Of a stretch of DNA of 64,000 nucleotides, positions 1 through 12,300 are shown piece by piece. This stretch comes from Dipylidium caninum (taxonomy: Eukaryota > Platyhelminthes > Cestoda > Cyclophyllidea > Dipylidiidae), in NCBI GenBank assembly GCA_017562135.1, contig QEYB01001642.1:1-64000 (forward strand), read 5' to 3'. A program made the position numbers and the translations under genes. Positions within the stretch are counted from its first letter, which is position 1. Each line of letters starts with the position of its first letter. The notes beneath the pieces were generated by a model. That model did no database searches, was not told where the DNA came from, and was given only the letters and a program-made list of their open reading frames with translations.

Positions 1-3000
1 CCTTGGACTCCAGGCGAACCACAAGTGACACATTCATGAGACAACATTGTAGATTGGGACAGTGTGACGGTCAGGCAGGGGGAAGGGTGGGTCGGCCGCG
101 AGCTTCCTGAAGCCTGGTGACCGAAGCCCGACACTAATGCCGCCCTTTCCTGTTGCTGACTCCGAATAAAAAACTCCGAGGCCGTCATTCGCGTGTCACG
201 GACCAAATCTCGGCGCAGTAACATCTCCCACACGGACAGGTAAGGTCGTGCCGCTCTGAAGCGGTTGATTACTCGAAAAAATATGAGAAATTTTTAATTA
301 ATCGACATGAAATAAAACACCACTAAACAAAGCATAGCGCCAGCATCCGAATTGCCGTTTAACTGCTTCTTCTGGTTGCCCCTGCTTTACAGTTTTTCCC
401 ACCTGCGGTACACAAAACGACTCACATTTCTCACTGTTGGCGTGGCTGCCGAGCGGACGTATCGATTTCACTTACCCCTGCACAACCCTCGCTGGAAACG
501 GAAAACTTCAGTCACCCTCGGTGCCCGCCAAAGGCGAGCGTTAGCAACCGCAGAGTTAGTAAAGGCGAATTTAGTTAAATAATGTCGAACTGGTGTGCGT
601 TACCATTTGGTATACCCACCGGCCTCTCAGTTCGCGTCATCCATGTGGGGTGGGGTAGATCCCGATCTCCCTTCCACATTGATAGCTTCCCGGCGAGGTG
701 GACCAGGAGTTCTCGCGGTCTGACCCACAGACAAATCTCAAAAGTTCAAACAGCCAACATTTGGAATCGCCCAAGGGGTTTATTCGAAATGACTAGAAGC
801 GCAGTTTCGGATACCCTTCTTCAAAAAGATCCTATGACCACTAATCAACCAGTAGGATTATAAATCAACTAACAATAGCACGGTCTCCTGAGCACTGATT
901 TGCCCCGAAAGGCAATCTAAAGACACTTTTCTCTGGAAGCAGGCAGGCTGGGTTGCAACAATCAGTATCTCATTGATACACCTACATCAACCCCTTATAA
1001 TATGGAGATACGTAGTTTCCCCGAAATCACCTCCTTCGCATGGATACTCCCAAGCGTCATAGTGCGTGGTCATGGTGAATGCCAAGCGTGATTTTGTAGA
1101 AAGCTCCAGAAATGTCAGGGAACATACCAAAAATTTTCGCCATGCCATGGAGCAATTTCTCTGAAATCATGTTTCGACAAACAGTCCCAAACGATACCAA
1201 GCACTCCCTGTTCCTAATTAACTATACAAACTTGAGAGCCACGAACCCCTGAATCTTTTGTTAGAACCCCAAGATAAGACGAATCATCCACAATGCAATA
1301 TAAACTCTTTCGTACTACCACGCAGTTGCTAATAAACATGCTTGATCAGCACTTCACCAAAGGCACTATCCGAGGACCTTGTCATTACGGTAATGTGTCG
1401 ACAAAGCCCTTCCCTTATTTACACTTCTGTGCGACCTATATAACAATTGCCCTTACAGGGAACCCAGTTAGAAACACCCCGCAAGACCACTGGGTCTCCC
1501 GCCTTCCAATTGACCCCCTCGAGTGGTATCACACGCTTCAGATACCCAACAGGCCTCCGCCAATCAATCCCTTCTTGACCAGTCACGCACTCAACAGCGT
1601 CATTAAGATGTGAAACCTATGTGCGAACAGGCCACGCCCCACGAAAGCTCTATTTACTCCTTCTCGCCACTCTGACCTTGACCCCTCCTGGTTTCTTCCG
1701 TGGTGAACAGCTGGCCCTCGGCACTTCCGAGGGTGTCTCCGCGTGTTCCCTACTAGGTCCTTCCCACCACTCTGTAGGAGAGCGGATATACACAACACTC
1801 TACTGTGACGCAACTGTGTTTAATTCGCAAGGCGGGGACTATCCGGCTAACCAGCCATTGATTTGCTTCGCGAATTTGCCTCCCGGAACTTCCACTGGAA
1901 ATTGATAAGTGGGTCCCTGCTATGAGACCTCAATGTCCTATACTAAACGCCACAAGTTCTATCTTAGCGGAAGAAAGTAATATACGCTCGTCGCAGGTGT
2001 CAGTTTCATTGGATAAATCGAGATTAAAAGCCTGGTGCGCTTGCGCTGGGGTGGGGAATTTGTTACAGCCTCCTTGTAAATACTACTCCTCGCACTTTTT
2101 CTTCATCGACTCTTTTTGATCTGCCCACCGTTTCAAAAAAATCCATGCGCGACACATGAAATCTTTCTAAAGAAAAAGCATCTCTGGTGATTGGCCAGCT
2201 CAATTCATCTGGATGACGTTAAAGATCGCTCTTAGGTATGCGCAGTAGTGGGGATATTGATTAGAAGAGACTTCTCCGCTGGTCGCCGACATAACCAGAA
2301 ATTCCTTTCGACTCACCAAGTCTTTCGACTCTATTTGAAATTCCACTATCTTAAGTATGTTATCGCTACATTTATTCGAAAAACAACGAATATTTCGCCT
2401 GTAACAGAGCGAACGGTCTTTTGCTTCACTAACAAAAAACAGAAACTTTCATCGGGTACACTGCTCAACATCTACGAAGCAGGTACTTATTGGAGCTGAC
2501 GGAGTAAATATTTCTTGAGCGTGCTTTACGCATTGGGCTAAAAATAGTCGTATTGTTGGTTAATTGAACAACCCACGCTCAGTCACAGCTGTAAAACCAT
2601 TTAAGTCAGTAGATGAAACAATCCTCCAACTACTTTTTAAAGCAACAGGCGAAATATTAAATAAATCAATCTCCACAGTCCCCTAATTGCTTTTGGTTAA
2701 ATTATTCCGCAATAGACAAGAGAGATTAAATACAATTCTTTCGGAATCCGGCGTGCTTTCATTTGATTCGAAGCTATTTCAACTGAGCCCGTCAAGAGCA
2801 AATTCACCAAGTTTATCGGGAATACGGTCGGACGCCCACATAAAAGCAATAGACAACATCAATATGACGCCAGCAATGAGAATCTCGCGGCTAGACGACT
2901 GCGAAACAAGAGGGCTTTTGTAAGGTGGGGTAGGTACGCGCCATACTTTTACAATTTTATCGCAGTCATATTTATCTGTAGATTGGGAATTGTGTTGTGC

Positions 3001-5665
3001 TTCCCCAGAATCATTATCAGCTTAATCGCAGATAACAAAATGTTGTTTTCCTAAACTCGCCTTTTCGCTATCTACTCGCTTGTGCGTCATATGACACGCT
3101 AGAGAGAGTATGGAACACACTCATAAGTTTTTTAATACACTATCTTCCAAACAAATGTTAAGCTCTTAAAATCTGATGGGTTAATTCCACAGGCGCTACA
3201 TTAAACCTGCCGACCTATACGCAGGGTAAGGTAACAGAGAGGATAAGGGACAGAGTCTTTATACTGCCTGTACTTGCTGGTCCCGGGCTTAGCGTACCCT
3301 CTAAATGAGGGGGATCTACGTTTTGCTTTGGCAATAATGTCTATGCTTCAGTGTGCTGCGGCATAGACTTTCGCAAACTTGAAGATCACTACAATTTCAT
3401 CCGGTCCACCAAGTTAGGTCGATGGTTGTCCGCATTGCCACTAACTACTTAACGCACGATTATTTAAAGAGCTTCTAAACATTTACTCCTACGATTTCTG
3501 AATTACCATTTCAAAGATTTTCATGTTTCTGTACATTTGTACGGCAAACGCGATCTGTAAACTGATAAACATTTGGCGGGCTTGCGAGTGTTGATCGTCC
3601 GGGGATGGTCGCGGGGTTTTCCTCTTACGTTTTTATGATTTATCAATGGGGAATGTCGAGGATGCTAGTCAATCTCAAGCGCTTTTAAACACACAATTCG
3701 ACGGTACAGTATGTTGGCATACGCCGGCGTTTGTAGTCGTTTTCGATCGAGAATACTTTTTTATTCCCAGGAGGGATAGACTTCCTGTCCTCCCGGTTCT
3801 GTGCATCACGGTGAACTCTTGTGGACACGCAAGTTGATGGGTGCAGACAAAGAAGTAGTAACTTTCGAGGATGCGTCCAGAATTACACATTCGGGAACTG
3901 TCGCGCTCGATATTTCGAACCTGGATCTTATTTAACCTGCTCAGTCACAATTGACACAACAATTTTTCTGCTCATCTTCGTGAAAATACCTCACAGGCAA
4001 AGAAAAATACCCTCTTACATACTTAGTTTGCCGTCGGAATAATCTTATGGTCATTCTCTTGGCACTCTTGTCCCGACCTCTCGTGCGTGGTTAATGCGTA
4101 CTAGTCACACGTAATACACCGTGTTCAGCAACAACTTCCCTTTCAACGCAAAAAGTTATCTCTCGATATATCCCGCCCGATAATTGTTGGATCAACTCAT
4201 ACTTGCGCCCACAAATCGACCAAAGTCAACCTTACATATCTTTTCTCCGGGGGGATCTGGCAGCGCCCTCCGCATTTTGCTTTAAGGCTCTCCTCTCCTC
4301 AGCTGAATCATCGGATGTCCCCCGAATCGACGCCTTTGCCGCTTAGCTTGAGTTCCCTCTCGTTGGGGGCTACCTTTCAAGCAACATGTGAAGGCAATAT
4401 TGTGAAGTCTTTCGCATAGCCGTTTGGCGATGCCCCTGAATTGGGCCCGCCACCCCTGGTTTGACAAGATATCCGGACAGAAGAGTTTGCATAAATTTGC
4501 CACCCGCCCAGTCCTTCGTGCTCCCGATATAAGATCTTATCATCTATTTATTTTGATTTGGAGTGCAGCTAAATCCCGCGCTTACCTATGTAAAACGTTT
4601 TTGCTCTTGCTACCGATTATGATAATGACTAAGTCTATCCGTTTATTCCCTTGGAGCCCAGGGGCATGTGGCTTGCACCTTTGCATCGACTTATGTGTGA
4701 AAATGAAAGGATGAAAATAAAGATAATTCTAAAATAGATTAACCAGAACACGAAAACGGCTGGTCTTAATTTGGCCGCGAACTTTGCCTTGTGCCTTTGA
4801 TCAACTGAAATCGGAGGCAATGGCAAGTTGCTTCTTCATTATTTCATTTAAATTGGCCGTTAGAAAAAGTTTTTTCCAGTACCACCAAGTGATGCATTCT
4901 GTGCTTTTGAAGCTATTTAATGTCTTCATAGGATCTTTTTCTTCTCTTGCTGATTTAGCTGAGACTATGGATATCATTAATTACATCCCTGCACTTGCAA
5001 GTGTCAGCGCGGGAGCGTATCGGCGATTTCGGGGCCTAGCAGATCTCACGTTAATGCTATTAATTCCGATAACGGACGAAATTACGAGGGATACTTTTGA
5101 AATAAATTTCTTTACCAAATCTTCTTTCTATCGTTCGAACTAGGCTTTGCTTTTTTATCATCACTCGCTCTCTTCCATTGCGGCCCGCTGCAGCTAGTAT
5201 TATTTGCAACTCCGTTAAAATTAAATTGTTATCCACGTTATGTAACAGTCATATAACCTGTTTTCTGTTATCACGCTGATTTTGGTTTTGTCACGATATC
5301 AGCGAATTCTGGTAAAAATAAAACTTCTCGGTGTGGTGTGACTATCCGATTCTTCTGCAATTATTTGCGTCGCCAGCTTGCCTGATAACGTATCTTATTC
5401 ACAAATCCTCGAAAGTCTCGTATTTTCAGTGTAGTACACAGCACTGTTGGTGCCGGTGGAAGCAGGATTGGTTCTCTACCGAAATACATTAATGTTTTGT
5501 ATAAAAGGTCGGGGGGTTTTGAAACATCATGGTTGACGAAGCGCTGCTCTACGGGACAGCTTCAAATGATCACTTCATCCCTAATACGCGTATATGTCCC
5601 CCACAGTTACACAATTGTCCACTAAAACTCGGTTTAGCTTTGTTCTATTGTGTTGACTCAGAACT
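1..5665. other. Non-coding stretch, nothing recognised
   Basis: Moderately AT-rich DNA with only short, scattered open frames, none of which resembles a known protein or chains through splice sites into a longer product. The longest (4784-5143, +, 119 codons) has no recognisable domain. It may hold upstream regulatory DNA of the esterase gene that starts at 5666, but no specific site can be named. Confidence 0.6.
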
Positions 5666-8053
5666 ATGGTTTTGGAAGAGATCTCGTCCAGCAGTGTTTC
5701 GAAGGCGTACAGAAAGTTTTTAAGCATGACAGGTGATTTGAGCCATTTCGTTAAAGTTCTGTTTAGTCATGTCGTGAGATGTCCAATGAGATTCGGCGTC
5801 TATCTTCCTCCGTGCTACAGTCTTGGGTAAAACCGTGTCCTGTGGTATATTTTTTCTGCAAGGTACACCTGCTTGTTACTTGATCCATAAATAACGAGTC
5901 CGCAATGCTAAGGTCTAACCTGCACCGAACAGAACTTTATTGTCAAGTCTGGTGCGCAGCGATATGCCGCCCAGCTAGGACTCATTCTGGTCAACCCCGA
6001 CACTAGCCCTCGTAAGTTCTTGGTTTGCTTTTGATTTTATGCATTCTTTGTTGTGAATTTTTACGTAAAAGAAATCGTGCGCTTAAGAGCATGTTGGACG
6101 CTCGTTTAGTATTAGTGTTAATGTGTCCTTGTATCATCTGAACATTGTAATCCAACTGAGTCTTGAAAGTAGGTCGAAGTTTTGGGTTGTTTTTAGCTTG
6201 GAGTGTTACTTTTCTCGCAGTCTACTTCATCCAATCATTGTAAAATCATCAATACACTTGTCTATATTTATGACTGAAACAGTTTTTTTCTTGCTTGGAA
6301 TTGTTATTGTTCCTTCTTAACTACTTTGCATGTTGGTGACAATACTTCTTTACTTTGAATTATTTTAGAGCCCTTTTTGTTCAACCGTTTTTTATCTAAA
6401 AGTAGACGGGCGCGGCTACTTGCATTCAATTTGTTATTCCATAGATAGTGACTATGAGACTAGAAATTCTAATTCGCTACTTGACATCCATCTTTCTTCT
6501 CTGAGGTGGGTGCAACATACCAGGCGAGGATGATGATTTCGATTTCGGTACTGGGGCTGGTTTCTACGTAAATGCTACTCGGGCGCCGTGGTGCAAACAC
6601 TAACAAAATGTATGAATTACGTCACAATCGAGGCAAGTTTCTGATTATTTCCAGTCGCCAAATCGGTCCTCAATAGTAATAATCTCACTCAAGAATTAAG
6701 CTTGAACTGTCGGTCGTATTTTTCGTTGGGCATTATTTGAAGCATAGACCAAAATTTGTTTTTTAACGTTTAAGTGATAGACTTTCTTTTTAGCTTCCGG
6801 AATTAATCGAACGGAACTTCAACATTATTTCTGGTAAATACGGTCTTTTCGGACACAGGTAAGGTTTGCACAATTTGTTTTGATACCTTACAAATGTAAA
6901 AGAGAGTGCAAGTTTAATCATTACAGTGCACTGCGCTTTTAAATGCCTCCGTCTCGCATAGAAATGTGCCTCAGTTGCAGGAATAAACCACCTACTTGGG
7001 CTCACTGAAAATGGATAATTTGCTTTTCTTTTGTAGCATGGGAGGCCATGGGGCGCTGATGTTGGGACTTCGAAATTCTGATCGCTTTGTTTCTGTTTCT
7101 GCCTTCTCCCCCATTTGTCATCCTTCTGTTGTTCCTTGGGGTATCAAGGCCTTCACGGGTGAGCGATGTTTTTCCACGCTTTTATAATCCGACTGTCTTT
7201 TTGCCTTACTTATGCATTAGTGTTATGAGTTGGGATCAGAGAAGACATAAATCCTCTTAGGATAGCTGTTATTGAAGACAGGATCTTGAAATATGGGCGA
7301 CAAATAGATTTTGTCGTTGGCCGGCCTATGCCTTTACGTCTAAGTACTCTAGCGTGACATTCTTGCATGTGTTCCGTTGCACTCGGTATTTGATGCTGTG
7401 ACAGTTATCCTACACAATGTTCTGTGGGATTTCAGGGGGCTGTAGATCCTACCAAGTTTTATTCAACAAGTTGTCTGAAACTAAGCCGAAAAAATCGGAA
7501 TAGTGTGTTCTCATGTGTATGTAGTAGATAACTTTTTTATTAGGTTACTTGGGTGCTGATTGCTGATTGGAGCATGTATGACAACTGTGGAGCTAATAAG
7601 GACGCACAAAATGCGCTTCACTTCACCGCCTCTCAATCGACCAAGGCGACGCGGATGAGGTGGAATGGAGACCAAAATCTGAAGCCTGAAGATTTAGGAC
7701 AAGGCCTGTGCTGAAATCAGGTCAAGTGATTAATCTGCGATATCAGGAGGTGAGTTTTCTTGGCCTTCGCCCGTTAGCCTTGGGCCTTACTTAATAGATA
7801 TTAGTAGAAATTTCCATCTCAAGAGCGTTTAGCTGGCTTGACAGTTTTTTGTATCGTATGATTTTCAAACGGAATCGCTGCAATAAGGATAGCTTAAAGC
7901 TCGAAGTCCGTAAGAATATTTTACTTGATATATAGCTTTTTTCGGATAATGTCTCTTTTTAATTTTTAGGGATACGATCACTACTACTTTTTCATTAGCA
8001 CCTTTATGGAAGACCACCTTCGCTTCCATTCTAAGAATCTCTCGAATATTTAA
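5666..8053 (+). pseudogene. ESD: S-formylglutathione hydrolase (esterase D), frame-disrupted
   Basis: Esterase D hydrolyses S-formylglutathione to glutathione and formate in formaldehyde detoxification, in the cytosol. Eight exons align in order with the whole animal protein: 5666-5732, 5767-5862, 5913-6011, 6506-6632, 6794-6858, 7037-7158, 7544-7749 and 7970-8053. The catalytic triad is visible: Ser in GHSMGGHG (split over exons 5/6), Asp in IDQGDADE (exon 7) and His in GYDHYYFF (exon 8). Start ATG 5666 gives MVLEEISS, like the family start. Splice sites are intact; exon 4 uses a GC donor (6633). Exons 3, 5, 6 and 8 are clean. Exon 1 lacks one base, exon 2 is out of frame, exon 4 has two single-base shifts, and exon 7 has a 7-bp tandem duplication plus further compensating shifts. 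Conserved splice sites and triad with scattered indels suggest either a young unprocessed pseudogene or consensus errors in a live gene; I cannot decide. Confidence 0.88.
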
Positions 8054-9024
8054 AAAAAGGTCTAATTAAACAAACAATTTTCTGCGATTTCTACGTGGGT
8101 GATTATGTGCTAAGAATCAGTTATCCTTCTTAACATTTTCTCTGTGTTAATCTGTTTAAATATACGGATTAATTTGTACTGAACATCTGATTTTGCTTTA
8201 TTTTCGTTTGTATTGCCGATTAATCACCGCACCTAGTGGAAAAGCGATCAAGAAAGTTGTAAACGAATTTGCCTTAAATCATACTCTAGCCTTATACGCG
8301 CCGATTCGGAGCTTGCGTCACAAATTTTTAAGCCTGTAGGCGAAAGTGGAATGCAGGGTGTGAAGCTACTGCTGGAGATGGAAATTCAATGAGCTTTTTG
8401 GCTTTTTCATTCTTGATTATATTATTACGGGGATATGGAAAGCAAACAAAACTTAGCTCATGTACTAATCAAGCTCTTGAGTGTTATAATGAAAGGGTGG
8501 TGAGGTTTGTCGCAAACTTAGAGCAACGATTTTGCAGGTGTCGCTCCTTTTGATTTGTTCTGAGTACCAGCTTACAGATTTCACATTTCGCGAAGAGGGA
8601 AGAAGGGAGAGGAGAGACAGAGATGGCGTCTGTCATCCCGTCGTCTGGTTTGCGTTATCACGTCTATACGTGCCACCTCCTGGCACATGAGCCGAGGTAG
8701 AAGTGGACGAGTGCGCTTTCTCTTGCCTGGCACGAAGCCTTCGCCTTCTCCGGTCCAGCCTCCTGTTTCTTCACTGCGCCTCAGTCCTCGCAGCGTTTAT
8801 TTCGAGGCAGCGACCTGCCTTGGCAACGCTTTACCTCACCGGGTGGAATGGTGGTGTGAAGTGCTGTGTCGTTTGGAGGCATGCTGAGTGGGGTGCCGGC
8901 TTGGCGCTGCAGCAGAAGGGCCACCGCCACACCACCGTGTGCCGACAGACAAGGTGCACTTGGCGCGTCCACTTGGCATGGAGAGAAGTCGGGAGGAAGA
9001 GGGGAGAGTCCCCTGTTAAATAGT
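8054..9024. other. Spacer; AT-rich to GC-richer transition
   Basis: No gene recognised. Base composition changes visibly near 8.58 kb, from AT-rich to clearly GC-richer DNA. Overlapping frames at 8687-9060 on both strands arise from that GC-richer sequence and resemble nothing known. Confidence 0.5.
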
Positions 9025-9345
9025 CTATCCTCCCTCATATCGTCTGCTCTGGCACGATGAATCCTTTAACTCCGTTGAATCGCCACGAGAAGGCATTTCG
9101 CAGTGCCCTCGAGCCTTCTCCAAGCGCCACACCTTCTCCGTGGTTGACCCTCTGCAACCTCGCTGATGGTGGGAGACGACGAGAGGGGACCAAAGAAGAG
9201 CAGATGATGCTGTGGGGAGTACCGGTGCGTTCGCGTGTGTGTGTGTGTGTACTTCGGGAAGCGTGTGGAGAAGGGATTGTCATAAGCCACCACCCACAGG
9301 TTACGAGAGGTCATCTCAGTTAACCACGGCTGCAAGGATCCAAAG
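9025..9345 (+). repeat. Dispersed repeat, copy 1 (inverted partner at 17.7-18.08 kb)
   Basis: About 320 bp that reappears as a reverse complement at 17695-18075. Shared blocks in order include the segment ending in a CTGCTCT motif, CGTTGAATCGCCACGAGAAG, CCTTCTCCAAGCGCCACACC, CTCGCTGATGGTGGGA, GAAGCGTGTGGAGAA and GTTAACCACGGCTGCAA. Copies differ by substitutions and small indels. An internal GT run lies at the same place as a GTGT-rich stretch in copy 2. No open frame is conserved between copies, so it is probably a non-autonomous element (SINE- or MITE-like). Terminal repeats and target-site duplications were not resolved. Confidence 0.85.
9235..9250. repeat. (GT)n microsatellite inside repeat copy 1
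   Basis: An uninterrupted run of about eight GT units within the dispersed repeat. Confidence 0.9.
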
Positions 9346-12300
9346 GCCTCTTTTCGTCCATTACGTTAATATTTTAAAAGAACGTTACATGACTGCGCAT
9401 TCATATGTTCGTTAGCTGAGCTTACTTTCTTTAGTCTGTTATGGAGATCTTCGAGTTGATTCACGAATTCTTCATCGGTATATTACTTTAAAGGTTGGTC
9501 TCCTCTCGACGCATTTGGACTAACAATAGTGACCTTAGAGACATCCCCGTCCTCTCACTTGTAACTCCGGAAAGGAATTCTTTTCCTACACATTTAGCGT
9601 GACCTCAAAACTGCGAATTCGGAGCGAAAGTGGCCTGCTGCGTGGAGCCAGTTTACGCACACGGCACCAAGGCGATGGATCTCTTCGCGTCCCTTTTCAG
9701 GCTTTGCGGCACTCAGTCGTGTGGGAGACAAGGCAATAATCCTTGCAATGCCGCTCTCACTCAGTGTCTCTCCGACTTGATTTTTGCAGGGTACATCTAT
9801 TCCTTGTTTGAAATTTAAAGTCGTTCGCCGTCTGCTTGCTTTGATTCCTCTAAGTATCTTTTTTATTCAAATCACTGATTTAGCGTTTGTTTAAAGATTT
9901 TTTTGCTGTCCATACAGTAATCCATACAACCTCTGAGTATTTTACCCGGGTCACAGGCACATGCTTATTCGAATAAATATTCTATTTATGGGCTATTAAT
10001 GTGACCTCAGTTGGGCACTTTGCCTCATGACTAGCATTAAGAAAACTGTGTCCACCCATATTTCTTTTCAAAGGCCATACTTTTTGTTGGAAATTCAAAT
10101 TTTTACTCTTGGATGAGGCGGCAGTTGCTTGTCCTTGCACACCCGCTCTTGGCAAGAGACATCTTTGTTTGGGTGCGCCATGGCTAATCGAGGCTTGCTG
10201 AATGGCCATCGCACCAGTGGCGCTGAAATGGAAGAATTCACAAATTCAAGATTATCGAGATTATGCTCGTTGAGTGTGGTAGAGAGGGGAGAAGGCAACC
10301 AATTTGCAGGGTGGGAGGGACACCCCCAGGCCCCTGAGTTGGGCACTTTAGAGGCAACCGCCTTATACTCGTCGTGGGCTAAATCATTAGAAGTACAAAA
10401 TAAGTGTGAAGGTCGGCGACTTTTCAAGATTGCAATTCAAAAAGTGCAACGGCGCACATTCAATGGAACTCCAAATTCTCACCTCATAGCGTTGACCGGT
10501 ACTTGAGTTCTACACTTGCCTCGTCAGATAGTAGGGTAACCTGGTGCGCAATGTTTGGACATTTCTTAATCTACCTTAGAACCTCGGAAGAGCTCCCCGT
10601 CCTGAATGAGACATCGAATGGGTGCGTGGTCTTTTGCCATTATGCTTTTAATGATTTTTTACTGCATTACTGTAGACTAGTTTCCTAACTTTCCTTCAAC
10701 TGACCAACTCCACCACCAGCATTGCCAACAGTGTCCCTTGCACCAAAGAGGAAAAAGCTAAAATTCTCTCTTTCAAGTGTTCTCTAGACACATTCTATGC
10801 TTGCATAGTTGAGAAAGCTTTGGAGACCACCGACAAATCCCTCATTAGGAAGTCATTGTACAGTGACCCGCTTAGTTAAAGGCACGAATTTGCGTCAACT
10901 ATACTCTTATTTAAATACATCTGAGCCTCGCACCTCTAAATACTCTCTCAAGGGTCGGCAAAACCAGCTCACTTGGTAAATCCTGAGATCGGCGTTTTGG
11001 AAGTTCAGCTGAAGTGACGAGTGAGTGAGAGGCGAAGGTCCACTCGGGAGACCCTACGCACTGGGTGCAAAGACGAGTTGGTCGGCAGTGGTTGCGAGCG
11101 CACTTTTGCCGAAATTTAGTGACGCTGGTGGCGCGTCGGAGACACTCTGTGGTGGCGGGAGACGCACGTCGAGAGCATAGGCCAACGGGGCCTGAAGGAA
11201 TCATGCTCGCCGAAATGGTTAAGGACTGCTGTAACCGTTCGGGACATCCAAAAATCCACTTACGTGTCGCATTGTTGATTTTACTTGTGGGAAGACATAT
11301 TCTCATTAACCTTAGAAGGCACCACCCAAGATTCTTAGTCTTCTTGACGCACGCTTGTTAGCACCAGCGTTCTCCCATATCATCTGGGCGGTTAGTCGAC
11401 ATTGTGTGATGAATTTATCCTCCCATTGTGTTCTCTCTTTCGTCCATTTGGAGCCTCACATCTCTACCCCGTAGTGTCATTTTTACAAGGCAAAATAGCA
11501 GTTTCAGAACTCCGTTTTATGTCCGCTTACCCCTTTTTTAAGAGACTCGTCAGCTTCCTTCGCCCCAAAGGGAAAGGATGAAATGTGCGTCCAGTGAAGG
11601 AAAAAACATACCAAACAACAGTAAACTACCACATAAAAAGGGAACCAGGCTCAAGCCGTGGTACGAGGCACATCTTCTGTCTTTCGCATTACACTTTCCC
11701 AAAAGAAGGCGCAATGCACGCTTGCGAGGCATAATCAACATGCCAAGCTCATTTAGTACATAATCGTAGACAACAACCGAGATGCTGAAGTATAAATTGT
11801 TGTTTGACGTACAACTGACTGTTGTGCTTTTCTCCAGAGTCCCCAATCAGGCGTTTTCCTCGCCCGGCAGGAGTGATGGGTACGTGCAACCATGTAAATG
11901 TTTTTCGCCTATTTATGAACCATGTGGTTAGACATTCCGAAGGACGCAGATCTCTTGCATAAATCCGCCTTAAATGCCTCCGAAGCGGAGCCGCGTCGTA
12001 GACAGTACTGATGAGGCACAAATCTTGCAGCAGACAGCTCTGAGGTCGAAACTGGCTGCCGGTGGGCCCAGTTAGGCTAACAGGCTAGGGTGGGTAAAGG
12101 GAATAGCCGAATGACCGGGAGGGGGGGGGGGAGAAAATAATTCAGGGTCGCACAGATTACTTTATCTCACGTGACCTGTAGGCAGGTAGCCTATCGTAGA
12201 TTCACCGTAGCCATGTAAACTTACTGTAAACTGATCGCCGCGTCTTGTACTCGCTCATGGCCCCTCGTATCGCCAGTTAGAAAGAGAATGTCAGGTACTG

